Positions 5,937 to 6,304 of a DNA stretch of 6,304 nucleotides are shown here, in pieces. This stretch comes from JBAXGE01 sp044344145 (lineage in GTDB: Bacteria > Planctomycetota > Phycisphaerae > WQYP01), in contig JBIJDM010000177.1 of NCBI GenBank assembly GCA_044344145.1, forward strand, positions 1 to 6,304, given 5' to 3'. A program made the translations under genes and the position numbers. A model generated the notes under the pieces. That model was given only the letters and a program-made list of their open reading frames with translations, did not search any database and was not told where the DNA came from. Every line of letters starts with the position of its first letter. The stretch's first letter is position 1.

Positions 5937-6304
5937 ACCGCCATCAGGCCATGCACCAGTCGTGCAGCCCGCAGAGTATTCTTTAAGAGCATGGCCACTG
6001 TCATAGGCCCCACGCCTCCCGGCACCGGCGTAATGTAACCGGCCACTTGGGATACAGCCTCAAACTGAACATCCCCCACCGTTTGGCGTATGGGTTTGCC
6101 CTGACTGTCGTGTCCACTCACCACCCGGTTAATCCCCACATCAATGACCACGGCCCCCGGCTTAACCTGCTCAGGCCCGACCAAGCCTGCCTTCCCCACT
6201 GCAACCACCAGCACATCGGCACTGCGCGTGTGACTGGACAAATCGCGGGTGTAAATATGGCATACCCGCACGGTAGCTTCGCGGTCTTGTAGCAATAACG
6301 CCAC
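5933..6304 (-). CDS. folD: Bifunctional methylenetetrahydrofolate dehydrogenase/cyclohydrolase, C-terminal part
   Basis: This is the last 123 residues of FolD. The frame is open to the right edge, so the N-terminal catalytic part is missing. The GTG at 6304-6302 is an internal codon: it falls at the Met/Val-Ala-Leu-Leu-Leu helix that follows the first Rossmann strand. FolD oxidises 5,10-methylene-THF to methenyl-THF with NAD(P) and hydrolyses it to 10-formyl-THF in the cytosol. This supplies formyl units for purines and initiator tRNA. Visible signatures (numbering from 6304) are Ala-Asp-Val-Leu-Val-Val-Ala-Val-Gly (29-37), Val-Ile-Asp-Val-Gly-Ile-Asn-Arg (53-60), Val-Gly-Asp-Val (76-79), and the FolD signature Pro-Val-Pro-Gly-Gly-Val-Gly-Pro-Met-Thr (93-102). 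The cofactor-phosphate loop, often His-Ser-Arg/Lys-Thr, reads His-Ile-Tyr-Thr here. The full protein should be roughly 280-300 residues, so about 40 percent is visible. Its stop codon overlaps that of the exported protein. Confidence 0.95.
   Translation of the reverse strand: MALLLQDREATVRVCHIYTRDLSSHTRSADVLVVAVGKAGLVGPEQVKPGAVVIDVGINRVVSGHDSQGKPIRQTVGDVQFEAVSQVAGYITPVPGGVGPMTVAMLLKNTLRAARLVHGLMAV

Noticed and set aside
6302..6304. GTG at the right edge as the start of a short protein
   Set aside because: It falls within the conserved FolD core. The full gene must continue beyond the window.
1..6304. Defence island, CRISPR array, mobile element or biosynthetic cluster
   Set aside because: No repeats-and-spacers, transposase, integrase, nuclease or assembly-line domains are visible. 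The complete genes are a membrane VWA protein, an ANL ligase and an exported protein, flanked by a partial hydrolase and folD.

Overview
The window suggests a moderately GC-rich, free-living bacterium. The best guess is a planctomycete, perhaps of the Phycisphaerae. This rests on protein style rather than on any marker gene. There is a large membrane-anchored von Willebrand A plus glutamine-amidotransferase-like protein of a kind common in Planctomycetes. There is a secreted protein with a degenerate HEAT-like helical module and Thr-Thr-Gln-Pro linkers. The hydrolase has the GNSGGG / HCADNY signature seen in planctomycete carbohydrate-esterase-like families. The taxonomic call is an inference of moderate confidence.

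Layout from left to right: (1) the 3' part of an alpha/beta hydrolase on +, cut by the left edge, ending at 583; (2) after a 60-base gap, a complete 811-residue VWA/GATase-like membrane protein on + (644-3079); (3) a complete 524-residue AMP-forming acyl-CoA/acyl-ACP synthetase-type ligase on - (3076-4650), whose stop codon interlocks with that of the VWA gene; (4) a 95-base AT-rich divergent promoter region (4651-4745); (5) a complete 396-residue exported protein of unknown function on + (4746-5936); (6) the C-terminal part of FolD on -, cut by the right edge, whose stop interlocks with that of the exported protein.

The window is almost wall-to-wall coding. No stretch over 300 bases lacks a gene, and I see no tRNA, rRNA, CRISPR array, insertion sequence or phage gene. 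The genes do not form one obvious pathway. The hydrolase and VWA genes could be co-transcribed. The ligase and the exported protein are divergently transcribed from a shared control region, and FolD is housekeeping one-carbon metabolism.

I found no convincing new multi-gene system. The points most worth a second look are the two successive convergent gene pairs that each overlap by exactly 4 bases at interlocked stop codons, the inverted repeat centred on the first of these, and the unclassified exported protein.
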